11,093 bases of DNA from Chloroflexota bacterium (GCA_021815005.1 JAKAHL010000036.1:1-11093); one strand, 5' to 3'. Numbered from the stretch's first letter, positions 1 to 7,204 are shown. A program made the numbers and translations. The notes: generated by a model not told the origin, from the letters alone.

Positions 1-582
1 GAGCGGGAGGTGGCAACCCTCCTTGGCTCTCAGGCCGCGCTGGCGGTGGCCAACGCGCACCTCCTCGCGGAGGTGTCCGAGCTCGCCATCCACGACCCGC
101 TGACCGGCCTCTTCAACCGTCGGCACTTCGATGCGGCGTTGGAGTTGCTGGTCGCCCGCTGGCGGCGGGACCGCGGGCGCACTGCGCTGGCCGCGGTGAT
201 GCTCGATCTCGATCACTTCGGCGACTTCAACCGCGCGCACGGGCACCAGACCGGGGACGCGGCGCTGCGCCTCTTCGCCGGCGTGCTGCGCGAGCGGGTG
301 CGCTCATCGGACCTCGTGGCCCGCTACGGCGGCGAGGAGTTCGTGGTGGTGCTCGAGCAGTGCGACCGGGACGGCGCGCGCGCCGTGGCGGACGCGATCC
401 GGGAGACCTTTGAGGAACGGGCGATTCCGGGACCCGACGGCGTCACCCTGCATGCCACGGTGTCCGCCGGGTGCGCCGCGCTGACCCCCGCCGAGCCCAC
501 CGCGGAAGCCCTCATCCGCGCCGCGGACGAGGGGCTCTTCATGGCCAAGCGCGGCGGGCGCAACCAGGTGGTGGCCGTCTGA
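1..582 (+). CDS. GGDEF-domain diguanylate cyclase, C-terminal part (5' end outside window)
   Basis: The frame is open from base 1, so the gene begins upstream; 193 residues are visible. The first ~20 residues (LLGSQAALAVANAHL) match the last helix of a GAF-type sensor domain as usually seen just before GGDEF. The GGDEF domain follows: DPLTGLFNRR, then LDLDHFGDFN with the metal/substrate Asp, then the intact active-site signature GGEEF at 328-342. An RSSD sequence at 301-312, exactly five residues before GGEEF, is a canonical RxxD inhibitory site. The protein should therefore make cyclic di-GMP from two GTP and be subject to product inhibition. The stop is TGA at 580-582. An internal GTG at 10 is not a plausible start because it would cut the preceding helix. 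No EAL domain is visible. The domain assignment is very secure; the input signal is unknown. Confidence 0.95.
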   Translation, partial: EREVATLLGSQAALAVANAHLLAEVSELAIHDPLTGLFNRRHFDAALELLVARWRRDRGRTALAAVMLDLDHFGDFNRAHGHQTGDAALRLFAGVLRERVRSSDLVARYGGEEFVVVLEQCDRDGARAVADAIRETFEERAIPGPDGVTLHATVSAGCAALTPAEPTAEALIRAADEGLFMAKRGGRNQVVAV

Positions 583-887
583 CCGATTTCGCTTCGCCGG
601 CGGTACCTCCCGAGCATCGTCTTGCCGATGCCTGGCTGTTCGAGCTCGGCCCCGAGCCCGAGCGCGCCACGCTCGGGCCGCCATCGAGGCAGCCCGCGAG
701 CTCCGGCCGGGCGCTGGCTCGAGTCAACCTCTCCCCGCGCCTCGTCGCAGACCCGGAGCCAATCCGGGAGTGCCGTGCACGCGGCGTCAAGAGAGGCAGG
801 GCGAGAAAGGGCGAGCGCTCGGATCTTGCGGACGGGCGCGCCTGGGCGACTCGCTGAACGACCGTCGCAACACGCCTGGACCAACCC
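583..887. other. Convergent intergenic spacer without a credible gene
   Basis: This 305-bp spacer separates the plus-strand cyclase from the first minus-strand gene. The open frames crossing it on both strands encode Arg/Ala/Pro-rich strings with no domain-like pattern and are read as GC-driven shadows. The only clear structure is a GC-rich hairpin at 657-677. Confidence 0.6.
657..677. terminator. GC-rich hairpin, possible bidirectional terminator
   Basis: CCCGAGC (657-663) and GCTCGGG (671-677) form a perfect 7-bp stem with a 7-nt loop. It lies about 75 bp after the cyclase stop, between convergent genes. A nearby overlapping inverted repeat, GCTCGG-CC-CCGAGC at 644-657, could compete with it. 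There is no T-tract on either strand, so termination is inferred from position and stem strength only. Confidence 0.35.
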
Positions 888-1163
888 TCAGTCGCTGGTG
901 TGGTCGGACGGCTCCTCGTCACCGGCGGCGCGCCGCGCGAGGATCTGGCCGATGAGCGCCCAGATACCCTCGTGCCGATCATGGCCACGCAGGCGATACC
1001 ACGGCGCGAAGACGAGGTGCGCGCCAGGGGCGGGCGCGCCGAAGCGATAGTCATAGTCGCAGATCTGGCCGCTCGGGTCGCGGTTGCCGATCTCGAGCAC
1101 GGCGATCCGCTCGGGCTCGCCCGTGCCGAAGGGCCGCAGCTCCACGGTGACCCGGATCGACAT
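888..1163 (-). CDS. 91-aa hypothetical protein of mobile-element-like neighbourhood
   Basis: The start is ATG at 1163 and the stop is TGA at 888-890. A perfect GGAGGT lies 7 nt before this ATG, which favours it over the longer in-frame extension reaching 1580. That extension is Arg/Pro-rich and looks non-coding. The N-terminal half alternates in a beta-strand fashion (MSIRVTVELR, IAVLEIGNRD, DYDYRFG). The C-terminus is helical (HEGIWALIGQILARR) and ends in an acidic tail. I do not recognise a named family. The general pattern, beta strands followed by a basic HxR and a W-x-L-(I/V) helix, recalls short uncharacterised proteins carried by integrative elements; this is a loose resemblance only. 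It is probably cytoplasmic, as there is no signal peptide or membrane segment. It is the last gene of the minus-strand series. Confidence 0.75.
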   Translation of the reverse strand: MSIRVTVELRPFGTGEPERIAVLEIGNRDPSGQICDYDYRFGAPAPGAHLVFAPWYRLRGHDRHEGIWALIGQILARRAAGDEEPSDHTSD

Positions 1164-1170
1164 CGCCCCC

Positions 1171-1176
1171 ACCTCC
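1171..1176 (-). promoter_or_regulatory. Shine-Dalgarno that fixes the start of the 91-aa gene
   Basis: On the minus strand this reads GGAGGT, 7 nt before ATG at 1163. It argues against the longer reading of the same frame. Confidence 0.75.
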
Positions 1177-1255
1177 AGCCCCGATGCCCAAGGGGTGCTG
1201 ATCGACGGCCGCTGCCGCCCTCGCATCCGCAAGCCTGGGCCGCTCCGGCGGCACG

Positions 1256-1546
1256 TCAAGGGCTCCGGGAGCCACGGACACCCACCAAGCATTCGTCCTC
1301 TGCGCACAGGACCCCGATCGTGAGGCCTCGCGCACGCACGACGAACTGCCGGCCAAGCGCCACCCGGGCGGCCCTGGCCCGCCCACGCACGGTGCCCCGG
1401 AGACGCGGCGGCACGCCGTCCAGGCGGACCGCCTGCCCGGCCCCGGGAAGCAGCGCCGCGAGCGCGGCACGGAACGCCTGGCGCTTCTCGCGTCGAGCGG
1501 CGCGGGCGTGCTGCTCCCGCGCGCGCACCGCGCGGCGCCGGCGCAT
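1256..1546 (-). CDS. Basic 96-aa hypothetical protein
   Basis: The stop is TGA at 1256-1258. The start is uncertain. ATG at 1546 has GGAGG directly against it with no spacer, which is too close for normal use. An in-frame GTG at 1594 would add 16 residues. The first ~35 residues are an Arg/Ala-rich, probably helical and nucleic-acid-friendly stretch (AREQHARAARREKRQ). The C-terminal half reads as a small beta domain (GRQFVVRARG, LTIGVLCAED, ECLVGVRG). There are no recognisable catalytic or metal motifs and no membrane segment. It lies 92 bp upstream of the 91-aa gene and downstream of the Cys-rich 78-aa gene on the same strand, so co-transcription is plausible. The C-terminal half looks coding; the N-terminal half could be partly spurious. 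No function can be assigned. Confidence 0.5.
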   Translation of the reverse strand: MRRRRAVRAREQHARAARREKRQAFRAALAALLPGAGQAVRLDGVPPRLRGTVRGRARAARVALGRQFVVRARGLTIGVLCAEDECLVGVRGSRSP

Positions 1547-1637
1547 CCTCCAGGGGAACCTGCGAGCGCTGTGCGTGCATCGGCGCGCCTTCACCCAGTG
1601 ATGCCAGCCACCCAAGCCCGGCCGCGACGGCCGCCGG

Positions 1638-1874
1638 TCAGGCCGCCCGCGGCGGATCCCAGGTCCGAGTCGGGGTTGCCCCCGCCGCCTCGAGCTGCAT
1701 CCAGCAGCGCAGCGAACAGGCGTGGCGGCCATCGTGCGTGCGCAGCCACCCGGCGGGCAGGTCCACGCCGGCCTCGCGCGCCTCGTGGCGCTCGACGCTT
1801 GGGCAGGCCGGGTCATCACAGGTCCAGGTCACGCGACCACCGAACAGGCGGCCGCTGCGCGCCACCGACAGCAT
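1638..1874 (-). CDS. 78-aa Cys4 zinc-finger-like protein
   Basis: The start is ATG at 1874 and the stop is TGA at 1638-1640. Upstream on the minus strand are GGGAG close to the ATG and AAGGAG 10 nt away. The core reads WTCDDPAC (C19, C24), then LPAGWLRTHDG, then CSLRCW (C53, C57). That makes a CxxxxC plus CxxxC zinc-binding arrangement around a Gly-Trp turn. This pattern is frequent in short proteins of phages and integrative elements, where the finger is usually structural and may contact nucleic acid or protein. There is no catalytic motif, signal peptide or membrane segment. It lies 153 bp downstream of the J-domain gene on the same strand. The Cys pattern makes coding status fairly safe; the function is unknown. 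Confidence 0.7.
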   Translation of the reverse strand: MLSVARSGRLFGGRVTWTCDDPACPSVERHEAREAGVDLPAGWLRTHDGRHACSLRCWMQLEAAGATPTRTWDPPRAA

Positions 1875-2027
1875 CGCTCCCGCGCTCCTTCGCTCCGCCG
1901 ACCCGACCGGGCCTCGCCGATCGCGGAGCGGACTGTCGGCGGAACGCCTGGGCCGTCAAGAGCCAGACACCGGACCGTGGTGCCAGCACGCGCCACGGAC
2001 GGCGTGGCCCCGTCGGACCCGGATCGG

Positions 2028-2693
2028 TCAGGCGGCGATGACACGCAGGAGCAGCCATCGGGCACAGCGCGCCGTCGCGCGCACCAGGTCGCCCAGGGGG
2101 TTGTCGAGGTTGCGAGTGAGGAGGGCCCCGAGCACCAGCCAGCCGCCGGTCACGCGGGCCACGAAGGCCGGACCGTCCGGGGCGGCAACCCCGAACGCCG
2201 GGGACAGGCCCGCCACGCACGTCGCCACGACGAGCAGGACCACCCATTGCCCCACCCGATCGCAGCACAGCCAGGCCAGTGGCTGGCGCACCGAGCGCCG
2301 GCGAGGATCCGGCATCGCGGGAGCCCGGCCGGGTCGGGACGCACCCCCCGCCGCTGGCGGCGCAGCGGCCGAGGGGCGTCGGGGCGATGGAGCGGCGGGC
2401 GGCACGCTTGACGGCGCGCGCGAGCGGCAGCTGGCCGCCTCGCCGGCGGCCCGCCGGGCGACACGCTCTCGCGCGAGGTCGTAGGCAGCGCGGCGGGCCG
2501 GATCGCGCAGCACGCCCGCCGCGGCGTTGAGGCGGGCGGCCAGGGCGGTGCGCCGGGCCCGGTCGGTGGGGTCGGTGCCGAGATCGGGATGCACGCGCCG
2601 GATGCGGGCCCGGTAGGCACGGTCGATCTCGGCGGTGCTGGCCGCCGGCGGCACGCCGAGCGTCGCGTAGTGATCGGGGAGCCGGTGGTGCAT
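2028..2693 (-). CDS. Membrane-anchored J-domain (DnaJ-like) protein
   Basis: The J domain occupies residues ~7-75: DHYATLGVPP (helix I), EIDRAYRARIRRVHPD with the invariant HPD triad at 35-37, a helix III stretch (RTALAARLNAAAGVL) and the closing DPARRAAYD. The HPD loop is what stimulates Hsp70 (DnaK) ATPase, so the protein should recruit DnaK to a particular client or site. There is no Gly/Phe-rich region, Cys zinc centre or CTD substrate-binding domain, so it is not a canonical DnaJ. A Pro/Ala/Arg-rich linker (~85-135) leads to two hydrophobic segments, ~149-170 and ~176-194, and a basic amphipathic tail. This implies membrane attachment with the J domain in the cytoplasm. The start is ATG at 2693 after GAGG; GTG at 2696 is an alternative. 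It follows the FtsK-type gene on the same strand after 271 bp. Confidence 0.88.
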   Translation of the reverse strand: MHHRLPDHYATLGVPPAASTAEIDRAYRARIRRVHPDLGTDPTDRARRTALAARLNAAAGVLRDPARRAAYDLARERVARRAAGEAASCRSRAPSSVPPAAPSPRRPSAAAPPAAGGASRPGRAPAMPDPRRRSVRQPLAWLCCDRVGQWVVLLVVATCVAGLSPAFGVAAPDGPAFVARVTGGWLVLGALLTRNLDNPLGDLVRATARCARWLLLRVIAA

Positions 2694-2931
2694 CACCCCC
2701 TCAGCGTCGGCGCCCTATCCGGCGCGCGCAAGAGGTTCTGGGTCGGGTGATCTGCCCGCGGGTCGCCCGCGACGCGCCCCTGCTGGCCACCGATCGAGCT
2801 GCACCGCACAGCGCACCGCTCGTGCTGCTCCGGAGCAGTCCGGGATCCGTCCCGCGGAGCCCCCGGCGTGGGGCCATTCGCGCGCGTGCGCGCGCGAGAC
2901 GGCTGCGGGACCGACGCGGCCGGCGCCGGGA

Positions 2932-2945
2932 CCGACCCCGGTCGG
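2932..2945 (-). terminator. Short GC hairpin just after the FtsK-type gene
   Basis: CCGACC and GGTCGG are separated by two bases. They lie 20 bp past the stop of the minus-strand ATPase gene. The position suits a terminator, but the stem is short and no T-tract follows on the minus strand. Further inverted repeats lie nearby: CCGGCGCCGG at ~2920-2929 and a perfect 14-bp palindrome at 2825-2838. Confidence 0.3.
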
Positions 2946-2964
2946 CAAGGGTGCGCCTATGCGT

Positions 2965-4914
2965 TCATCGGTCGCGCTCGGCGACCCACTCGAGCGCATC
3001 GTCGGCGTCGCGCTCGTCGGCCTCCGCTCGCGCAGCGTCGTCCTCCAGATCCGCAGCGTCCTCGGCATCCGGGCCCCCTCCGGCGCGGTCCGCCCGCAGC
3101 AGGGCGTCGCGCGCCTCGGACCAGGCGTCGAAGGCGAGGCGGCGGTAGCGACCGTCGGGGACCAGGACACCCGCCCCGGAGAGGGCGCGCAGGGCCGCGT
3201 CGAGCTGGATGTTGCCCGGCGCGGTCAGGCCCTCGGAGCGGATCATCTCCGCCAGCTTCACCCTGGAGACCTCGACCGGCCCCTCGCCCCCGGCCCGCGA
3301 CCGTGCCTCGGCGCGGGCGATGAAGCGCAGCGCGGTCAGGGGCTCCAAGCGGCGCGTCTCGTACTGGGTGGGCCGGCGGGGGTGGGTCTCGTCGGGGTCG
3401 GCCTCCGGTGCGCTCGGCAGCGGGGACCCGAGGCGCTGCAGGTGGCCGGCGGCGTCGCGGCGATACTCGACCACCGGGCCGTCGAAGAGGTCGGCCCAGG
3501 GCGAGCGGTTCGGCTCGCCGGCCGGGCCGCTCGCCAGGGCGTCCGCCCCGGCGGCCACCCCCGCCGCGTGTTCCACCTGCACCGCCGCGTCGCCGGGCGC
3601 GCCCGGGTCGAGCACCACCCGGCGCACCCGTCCCGAGGGGGCGTAGGGACGCTCGCCCAGCAGCCGCGCCTCGGGCCCCAGGGCCGCCGCGCGGGCGGCC
3701 GCGCGCAGGTGGCGGGTCAGCTCGCTCGAGAGGTCGTCGGCGTCATGGGTGCGGTCCAACAGCAGGCCCTGGAAGACGCTCGTCTCGCCCGCGACGCGCA
3801 CCACTCCGCGGCCCTGCACGATGTCGCCCGCGCTGCCCACCAGGCGCGCGCGATCGGCGCTGAAGGACGCCGCGTCACCGAGCATGAGCCGCCACAGGAG
3901 ATCGGTGCCCCCCTTGGCCAGCACGATCCGGGTGTCGGCGTTGGCCAGGATGTCGGAGGGGAAGGTCACATCCCTCCCTTGCCCCTTCTTGGGTTCCTGG
4001 GCGATGAGCCAGACCCGGCCGCCCCACTTGCGTCCCACCCGCATCACGCGGGCCGCCAGGGCCGCCAGCTCGGTGGCCGCATCGGAGCCGTCCATGGCCT
4101 GTTTCCACTCGTCCACCACCACGAGCACCCGGGGCAGCGCCAGGTCCGCGCGACCCAGGCGCGTCACCAGGGCGTTCCAGGTGTCGAGGTTGGGCACCCC
4201 GTCCTCGATCTCCTGGACCGGCCCGTGCGAGCGGCGCACGTGCACCGGCGCGGTGAGCAGCGCCTGGCGCAGCGCCAGTTCGGCCTCGACCCGCCGGAAG
4301 AGCGCGAGCGTGGTGGGCAGGTCGTCGGCCAGCGGGCCGATGGCGTGGGGCAGGCGCGCGAAGGGCCCGAGATCCGCCCCCGCCAGGTCCCCCAGGGCGA
4401 GGCGCACCAGGGCCGGCGGCCGGTCGGCCACCTGGGCCAGGAGCGAGGCCACGAAGACGCTCTTTCCGCCGCCGCTCGAGCCGCCGATGATGGCGTGGGG
4501 CCAGGCGTCCGCGTCCGAGAGCAGGGGTGCGCCGCCGTGGGTGACCCCGAGCAGCAGGCGCAGCGAGCCGCGCAGGGTGTCGCGCTGCGGGCCGTAGGCG
4601 GCAGCGAACCCGGCCCGGTCGGGAACGGGGGCCTCGCGGTCCAGGATGTCCACCTGGTAGTCGCCGTCCGGGAGCACCGTGACGCGCACCTCCTGGTGCT
4701 GCGCCCGCCCCCAGCGCTCCCAGGCATCCCGGACCCAGGCATCGAGGCGCGCGGTGGGCGCGCCGTCGAGCGGGGTGCCGCGCAGGCTGCCCGCCCGATA
4801 CCGTCGCCGCCAGGCCCCGCGCACCCCGTACTCCGGGCTGCGCTCCAGGCGCAGCGGGGGTCCCAGGGGGCGCAGGGTCGGGGCGGGCAGCCCCGGAGTA
4901 CCGCTGGCCGGCAT
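2965..4914 (-). CDS. FtsK/SpoIIIE-type DNA-translocase ATPase
   Basis: 649 aa. The start is ATG at 4914, placed by GAGGAGG 6 nt upstream; the GTG at 4929 lacks such a site. Walker A is IIGGSSGGGKSV, with K151 and S152. Walker B is PRVLVVVDEWKQ, with D268 and E269; the residue after DE is Trp rather than the Phe usual in FtsK. Later come the sensor-like segments GRVWLIAQEPKKG (299-311) and the NADTRIVLAKGG region (325-336), both typical of the FtsK-SpoIIIE motor fold. Residues ~525-600 (VSRVKLAEMIRSEGL, LDAALRALSGAGVLV) look like a winged-helix. The last ~45 residues are strongly acidic. There is no membrane segment. The upstream gene, 11 bp away, is polytopic, so the pair may divide the FtsK plan of membrane anchor plus motor between two proteins. 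The likely role is pumping double-stranded DNA, for example in element transfer; no relaxase is seen. Confidence 0.9.
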   Translation of the reverse strand: MPASGTPGLPAPTLRPLGPPLRLERSPEYGVRGAWRRRYRAGSLRGTPLDGAPTARLDAWVRDAWERWGRAQHQEVRVTVLPDGDYQVDILDREAPVPDRAGFAAAYGPQRDTLRGSLRLLLGVTHGGAPLLSDADAWPHAIIGGSSGGGKSVFVASLLAQVADRPPALVRLALGDLAGADLGPFARLPHAIGPLADDLPTTLALFRRVEAELALRQALLTAPVHVRRSHGPVQEIEDGVPNLDTWNALVTRLGRADLALPRVLVVVDEWKQAMDGSDAATELAALAARVMRVGRKWGGRVWLIAQEPKKGQGRDVTFPSDILANADTRIVLAKGGTDLLWRLMLGDAASFSADRARLVGSAGDIVQGRGVVRVAGETSVFQGLLLDRTHDADDLSSELTRHLRAAARAAALGPEARLLGERPYAPSGRVRRVVLDPGAPGDAAVQVEHAAGVAAGADALASGPAGEPNRSPWADLFDGPVVEYRRDAAGHLQRLGSPLPSAPEADPDETHPRRPTQYETRRLEPLTALRFIARAEARSRAGGEGPVEVSRVKLAEMIRSEGLTAPGNIQLDAALRALSGAGVLVPDGRYRRLAFDAWSEARDALLRADRAGGGPDAEDAADLEDDAARAEADERDADDALEWVAERDR

Positions 4915-4920
4915 GGTTCG

Positions 4921-4927
4921 CCTCCTC
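4921..4927 (-). promoter_or_regulatory. Shine-Dalgarno overlapping the upstream stop, sets the ATPase start
   Basis: The minus strand reads GAGGAGG, 6 nt before ATG at 4914, with the TGA of the membrane gene embedded in the same stretch (4926-4928). This couples translation of the two genes and rules out the GTG at 4929 as the main start. Confidence 0.8.
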
Positions 4928-6533
4928 ACCAGGGCGCGTCGGCGAAGGGGCTGCCGGCCACCTCGTCGTCGGCAGCGTCCGCGTCCGCGGGTCCCGCCTC
5001 GGCCCCGGGTGCCCGACGGGCGTCGCCACGGTCGAAGACCACGAAGACGCCCACCACGCCGCCTCGCGCCGGGTCGTCGGCCACGGCTTCGGCGCGGATG
5101 TCGCCCGGGTCATGCTCGGTGTGGAGCCAGGCCAGCACCTGGGACCGGGTGAACCGACTGTGGGCGGCCACGTTGGCGGCAAGATTGGCGCTGGTGAGGC
5201 GGGCCAAGATGTCATTGGCGACCACCGGCGCGGTGCCGAGGATGTACGCGAAGTAGTCCGGCCGCGCCCAGGCCCGCAGGATGAGCAGGCGCTTGCCGAC
5301 CTCCAGCGCCGGGGGCAGCGCCGCCATCGCCAGGGCGTCGAAGGGACCCTCGTCGAGCAGCTCCGGGGGCATCCCGGCGGCGTCGCGCGCGGCGCGACTG
5401 TTGCCGTGCTGGAGGGCGTCGGTGTGCGCGGCCACGAGCAGGGCGTTGCCGATCTCGCAGAGCTCGGCGGCCGCGGGATCGTTGCGCAGGAGGTGCGCTC
5501 GCAGGAGCTGCGAGCGGGTGAGGAGGGTGCCCCTGCCAGGTCGCGCCGGTGTGCCCGGGGCCGCCGCGACCGCCGCCGCCGGGAGTTCCTCGGTCCAGAT
5601 CGAGGCCGGGCCATACAGCACCGGCCGCTCGGGGTCGCCCGCCAGCAGGGCGTGCAGGGCGGCGAGGGGGTGCCAGGGGCCAGCGCCGCCCCCCGCCGTG
5701 GCCGCCGACCCAGCGCCCGGACCGTGGGCCGCCTGCGCGGCGCGCTTGCTCGCCACCTGTGCCGTCCCGCGCTCCAAGGTCGCGCGCGGATCGGAGCCCA
5801 GGCGCGGATCGAGGGCGGCCACGCCGTAGAGGGTCCAGCGCCCCACGCCCACCAGCACCGCCCGCCCCCACGGGAGGATCCATCCCAGCACCCAGCGTGC
5901 GGCGGAGCGGAGCTGACGCGCGAAGAGAGCGCCCGCGCTCGTGGCCGGCGCGAGCGGGCGGTCGAGCCGGATGCCTGGGGCGCCGCCGCTCGGCGCGGGC
6001 AGCCCGCCCATGGGCCGGTCGGCGCGCGGCCCCCGCCCGGCCATCGCCACCGCCTGCGCCTTCGCCGGGTCGAGCCGGTCGAGCTCGCGCGTCGCCGCCG
6101 GGATGGCCAGCACCACCGTGAGCACCGCGAGGGCGCTCAACGCGAGATCGAGGAGCGAGCCGCCGATGACGTTCGGCCAGGCGGCCGGGTCCGGGCCGAA
6201 GCAGGCCACCGCCAGGAGCCCCCAGACCGCGGCACGCGCGAGGGCGCGCAGGCCGCCGACCAGGTGGGCCGTGGCGGCCCGCCGCGCGGGGCCTTCGGCG
6301 AGGATCGCCACGCGCGGGCCCGCCAGCAGCACCAGCTCGGCGAGCGCCGCCAGCGCGAAGGGGACCCACAGGAGATCGGATGCCCGGCCCAGCAGCGTGA
6401 CGAGCTCCGCCCCGCGCGCGAACCGCGGCCAGGCGACCACGCCCGCCGCGGCCGCCGCGAAGAGGGTCAGGCTGACCAGGGGACGGTTCGGGATGCCGGC
6501 CGGAATCGGCCGCGCGCTGGTCGTGGGCTGCAT
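4926..6533 (-). CDS. Polytopic membrane protein, likely partner of the FtsK-type ATPase
   Basis: 535 aa, starting at ATG 6533 with GGGAG 7 nt upstream. Four hydrophobic segments lie at ~19-36, ~53-76, ~96-113 and ~122-146, the same number as the N-terminal anchor of FtsK. A further hydrophobic or amphipathic stretch lies at ~211-240 (WVLGWILPWGRAVLVGV). An Ala/Gly-rich linker leads to a soluble C-terminal domain (~285-500) that is mainly helical, with segments such as RSQLLRAHLLRNDPAAAELC and NDILARLTSANLAANVA. An acidic Asp/Ala tail closes the protein. I recognise no enzymatic motif. The stop lies 11 bp before the ATPase ATG, inside that gene's Shine-Dalgarno, which argues for equal, coupled synthesis. 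The likely job is a membrane platform or channel for the motor; a regulator of it is possible. The family is unidentified. Confidence 0.8.
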   Translation of the reverse strand: MQPTTSARPIPAGIPNRPLVSLTLFAAAAAGVVAWPRFARGAELVTLLGRASDLLWVPFALAALAELVLLAGPRVAILAEGPARRAATAHLVGGLRALARAAVWGLLAVACFGPDPAAWPNVIGGSLLDLALSALAVLTVVLAIPAATRELDRLDPAKAQAVAMAGRGPRADRPMGGLPAPSGGAPGIRLDRPLAPATSAGALFARQLRSAARWVLGWILPWGRAVLVGVGRWTLYGVAALDPRLGSDPRATLERGTAQVASKRAAQAAHGPGAGSAATAGGGAGPWHPLAALHALLAGDPERPVLYGPASIWTEELPAAAVAAAPGTPARPGRGTLLTRSQLLRAHLLRNDPAAAELCEIGNALLVAAHTDALQHGNSRAARDAAGMPPELLDEGPFDALAMAALPPALEVGKRLLILRAWARPDYFAYILGTAPVVANDILARLTSANLAANVAAHSRFTRSQVLAWLHTEHDPGDIRAEAVADDPARGGVVGVFVVFDRGDARRAPGAEAGPADADAADDEVAGSPFADAPW

Positions 6534-6541
6534 CGCGCTGC

Positions 6542-6628
6542 TCCCTCGCTCCCCGGGCCCCGCCCCATGCGGGGGGTGCTGCCCTGGCGGGACCAGCGGA
6601 GGCTGGGCGAAGGCGACGCGAAGTCAAG
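6542..6628 (-). repeat. Leader repeat copy 1 (87 bp), before the membrane/ATPase pair
   Basis: It matches 7281-7368 at about 82 of 88 aligned positions (five substitutions and one single-base gap). Read on the minus strand it opens with CTTGACTTCGCG, a good -35-like TTGAC, and ends in AGCGAGGGA. That end forms part of the Shine-Dalgarno region of the gene at 6533. No convincing -10 follows at 17 bp. It is probably a duplicated promoter or 5' leader. Confidence 0.85.
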
Positions 6629-6694
6629 AAACGGCGCGCGAAACGCGGCAGCCCTCGATGTTCCGGCGAGCCACACGGCGTCGCCAGCCCAGCG

Positions 6695-7198
6695 CTACGG
6701 CACCCGGACGCTCTGGCCCGCCACCGAGCCCTTCTGCAGCAGGGTGACGAGTCCGTCGATGGTGATCTCCTCGTCGCGGAGCCGCGCCCAGCGGGGATCG
6801 CGGAACGCGGGATAGTCCCAGCGGATCACGCCAGGAGGACCCCCGAGAGCGAGCAGGTCGTCATAGGCGTACGGGAGCAGGTGTTGGATCGCCTGATAGC
6901 TCAGGTCGATCCCGCCCTCTGCTGACCCCCCGGCGGCCGATCGAAGAGCCGGCACTGTGAGCCCGATGATCTCCAGGGCCGGCAGAAAGAGCGCACGGGC
7001 AGCCACTTCGCCCTTGACCGTCGACGCCCCAACAAGAGCGCGGATCATCTCCTTCTGGATGGCAGCCATCCTGGCGGGCGAGCTGGTGACCCCTTGGAGG
7101 TAGCGCATCATGCGCTCGAGCTCGAACTCGTGCCCCCGGAGCATGGCCAATTCTCGACCTAGCCAGGGTTTGGGGTCCCCCGCCCACGGAATTGGCAT
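6695..7198 (-). CDS. 167-aa hypothetical protein between two leader repeats
   Basis: The start is ATG at 7198, set by a perfect AAGGAGG 6 nt upstream; TTG at 7246 would add 16 residues without such a site. The stop is TAG. The protein looks soluble and mostly helical (GHEFELERMMRYLQGV, MAAIQKEMIRAL, SYQAIQHLLPYAYDDLLAL). It ends in a small domain with DEEITIDGLVTLLQKG. There are no Cys pairs, Walker motif, catalytic signature or signal peptide, and I do not recognise the family. Third codon positions are visibly more relaxed than in the neighbours (codons such as CCA, ATT, AAA, CTA, TTG, GTT, TTT, ACA, TCA), which suggests a different origin or lower expression. It sits upstream of the membrane/ATPase pair on the same strand. 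A copy of the 88-bp leader repeat lies on each side. Confidence 0.8.
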   Translation of the reverse strand: MPIPWAGDPKPWLGRELAMLRGHEFELERMMRYLQGVTSSPARMAAIQKEMIRALVGASTVKGEVAARALFLPALEIIGLTVPALRSAAGGSAEGGIDLSYQAIQHLLPYAYDDLLALGGPPGVIRWDYPAFRDPRWARLRDEEITIDGLVTLLQKGSVAGQSVRVP

Positions 7199-7204
7199 GT
7201 GCGG

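Noticed and set aside
4927..4929. GTG start for the ATPase, giving 654 aa
   Set aside because: It overlaps the upstream stop and has no Shine-Dalgarno at the right distance, while ATG at 4914 has GAGGAGG 6 nt upstream.
2959..5256. 765-codon plus-strand open frame opposite the FtsK-type gene
   Set aside because: It is the antisense of a gene with clear Walker motifs; its product is Gly/Arg/Ala/Pro-rich and lacks domains. Long antisense frames are expected at this GC content.
6542..6628. Leader repeat as terminal repeat of an insertion sequence
   Set aside because: The copies are direct, not inverted, no target-site duplication is seen, and the enclosed gene has no transposase motif.
5112..6815. 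567-codon plus-strand open frame opposite the membrane protein gene
   Set aside because: Its Arg/Gly/Ala-rich composition, the lack of any motif and its crossing of a non-coding repeat mark it as a shadow frame.
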